Source: Clostridia bacterium (GTDB lineage Bacteria; Bacillota; Clostridia; Christensenellales; Pumilibacteraceae). Taken from it: a DNA stretch of 58,645 nt. Shown here in pieces: positions 58,611 to 58,645 of the stretch. Position 1 is the first letter of the stretch. Each line of letters opens with the position of its first letter. The notes under the pieces are model-generated. The model worked only from the letters and a program-made list of their open reading frames with translations. It searched no databases and was not told the DNA's origin. Both the position numbers and the translations under genes were made by a program. The stretch is taken from the NCBI GenBank assembly GCA_017500845.1, contig JAFVXY010000008.1, positions 1 through 58,645 of the forward strand, in the 5' to 3' direction.

Positions 58611-58645
58611 TTATACGGAAAATGGTACATTGACAACTGCATAAC

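Overview
The window looks like chromosome of an uncultured, spore-forming, low-to-medium GC Bacillota bacterium of the class Clostridia type. The main reasons are a full-length SpoIIE phosphatase (13684-15906), an AddAB nuclease-helicase, a large Gram-positive-type SRP RNA of about 270 nt, strong GGAGG ribosome binding sites and many TTGACA-17-TATAAT promoters. Several secreted or lipoprotein genes carry BspA-type leucine-rich repeats and an InlB B-type repeat, which fits a host- or gut-associated anaerobe. I cannot name the genus from sequence alone.

Layout. 1-330 is the trailer end of a type II-like CRISPR array (36-nt repeats, 30-nt spacers, degenerate last repeat); its cas genes would lie off the left edge. 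It is followed by a hairpin-rich, terminator-ended segment that could be a tracrRNA. 709-2563 holds NudC and a zeta-toxin-like kinase. 2633-5201 is an XRE regulator divergent from a lipoprotein and a membrane protein, with palindromic operators inside the promoter. 6088-6617 is a SAM-I-like riboswitch with attenuator ahead of an unknown 106-aa protein, followed by a small glycine-rich membrane-protein gene interrupted by an amber codon. 7123-13576 carries a ZIP metal transporter, two overlapping ATP-grasp ligases, a Dabb protein, an M18 aminopeptidase, an Mrp-type ATPase and a MATE transporter. 13684-19325 carries spoIIE, a ROK glucokinase and a three-gene operon of a DUF1538 membrane protein plus two PII-like proteins. 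19633-24778 encodes two surface LRR proteins, one of them fused to a subtilisin domain.

24885-29490 contains class II aldolase and GAPDH (divergent glycolytic genes), a C-terminally short MocR-type regulator, a TIGR01440 protein and an ECF transporter S component. 29654-36154 encodes a 1809-aa single-span protein with an acidic repeat tail, and a lipoprotein. 36236-42101 is addBA. 42162-44023 holds small proteins and lipoproteins. 44186-46381 is a membrane pyrophosphatase. 46499-46767 is SRP RNA, followed by a dead RelE/ParE toxin. 47307-53289 is ileS, an RNA methyltransferase, an RluA-type pseudouridine synthase and a type 2 GalT. 53349-58251 has small membrane proteins, a WYL regulator, a small unknown protein and an M28-like membrane protein with lost metal ligands. 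The right edge carries a probable 6S RNA.

The core is housekeeping (glycolysis, translation, recombinational repair, sporulation, membrane bioenergetics). The accessory interest is concentrated in the CRISPR end, the riboswitch/amber-gene area, the DUF1538-PII operon, the repeat-bearing surface proteins, and several promoters with palindromes placed on the -35 or -10. No tRNA or rRNA gene was recognised. All family assignments are by eye from motifs, without database searches.
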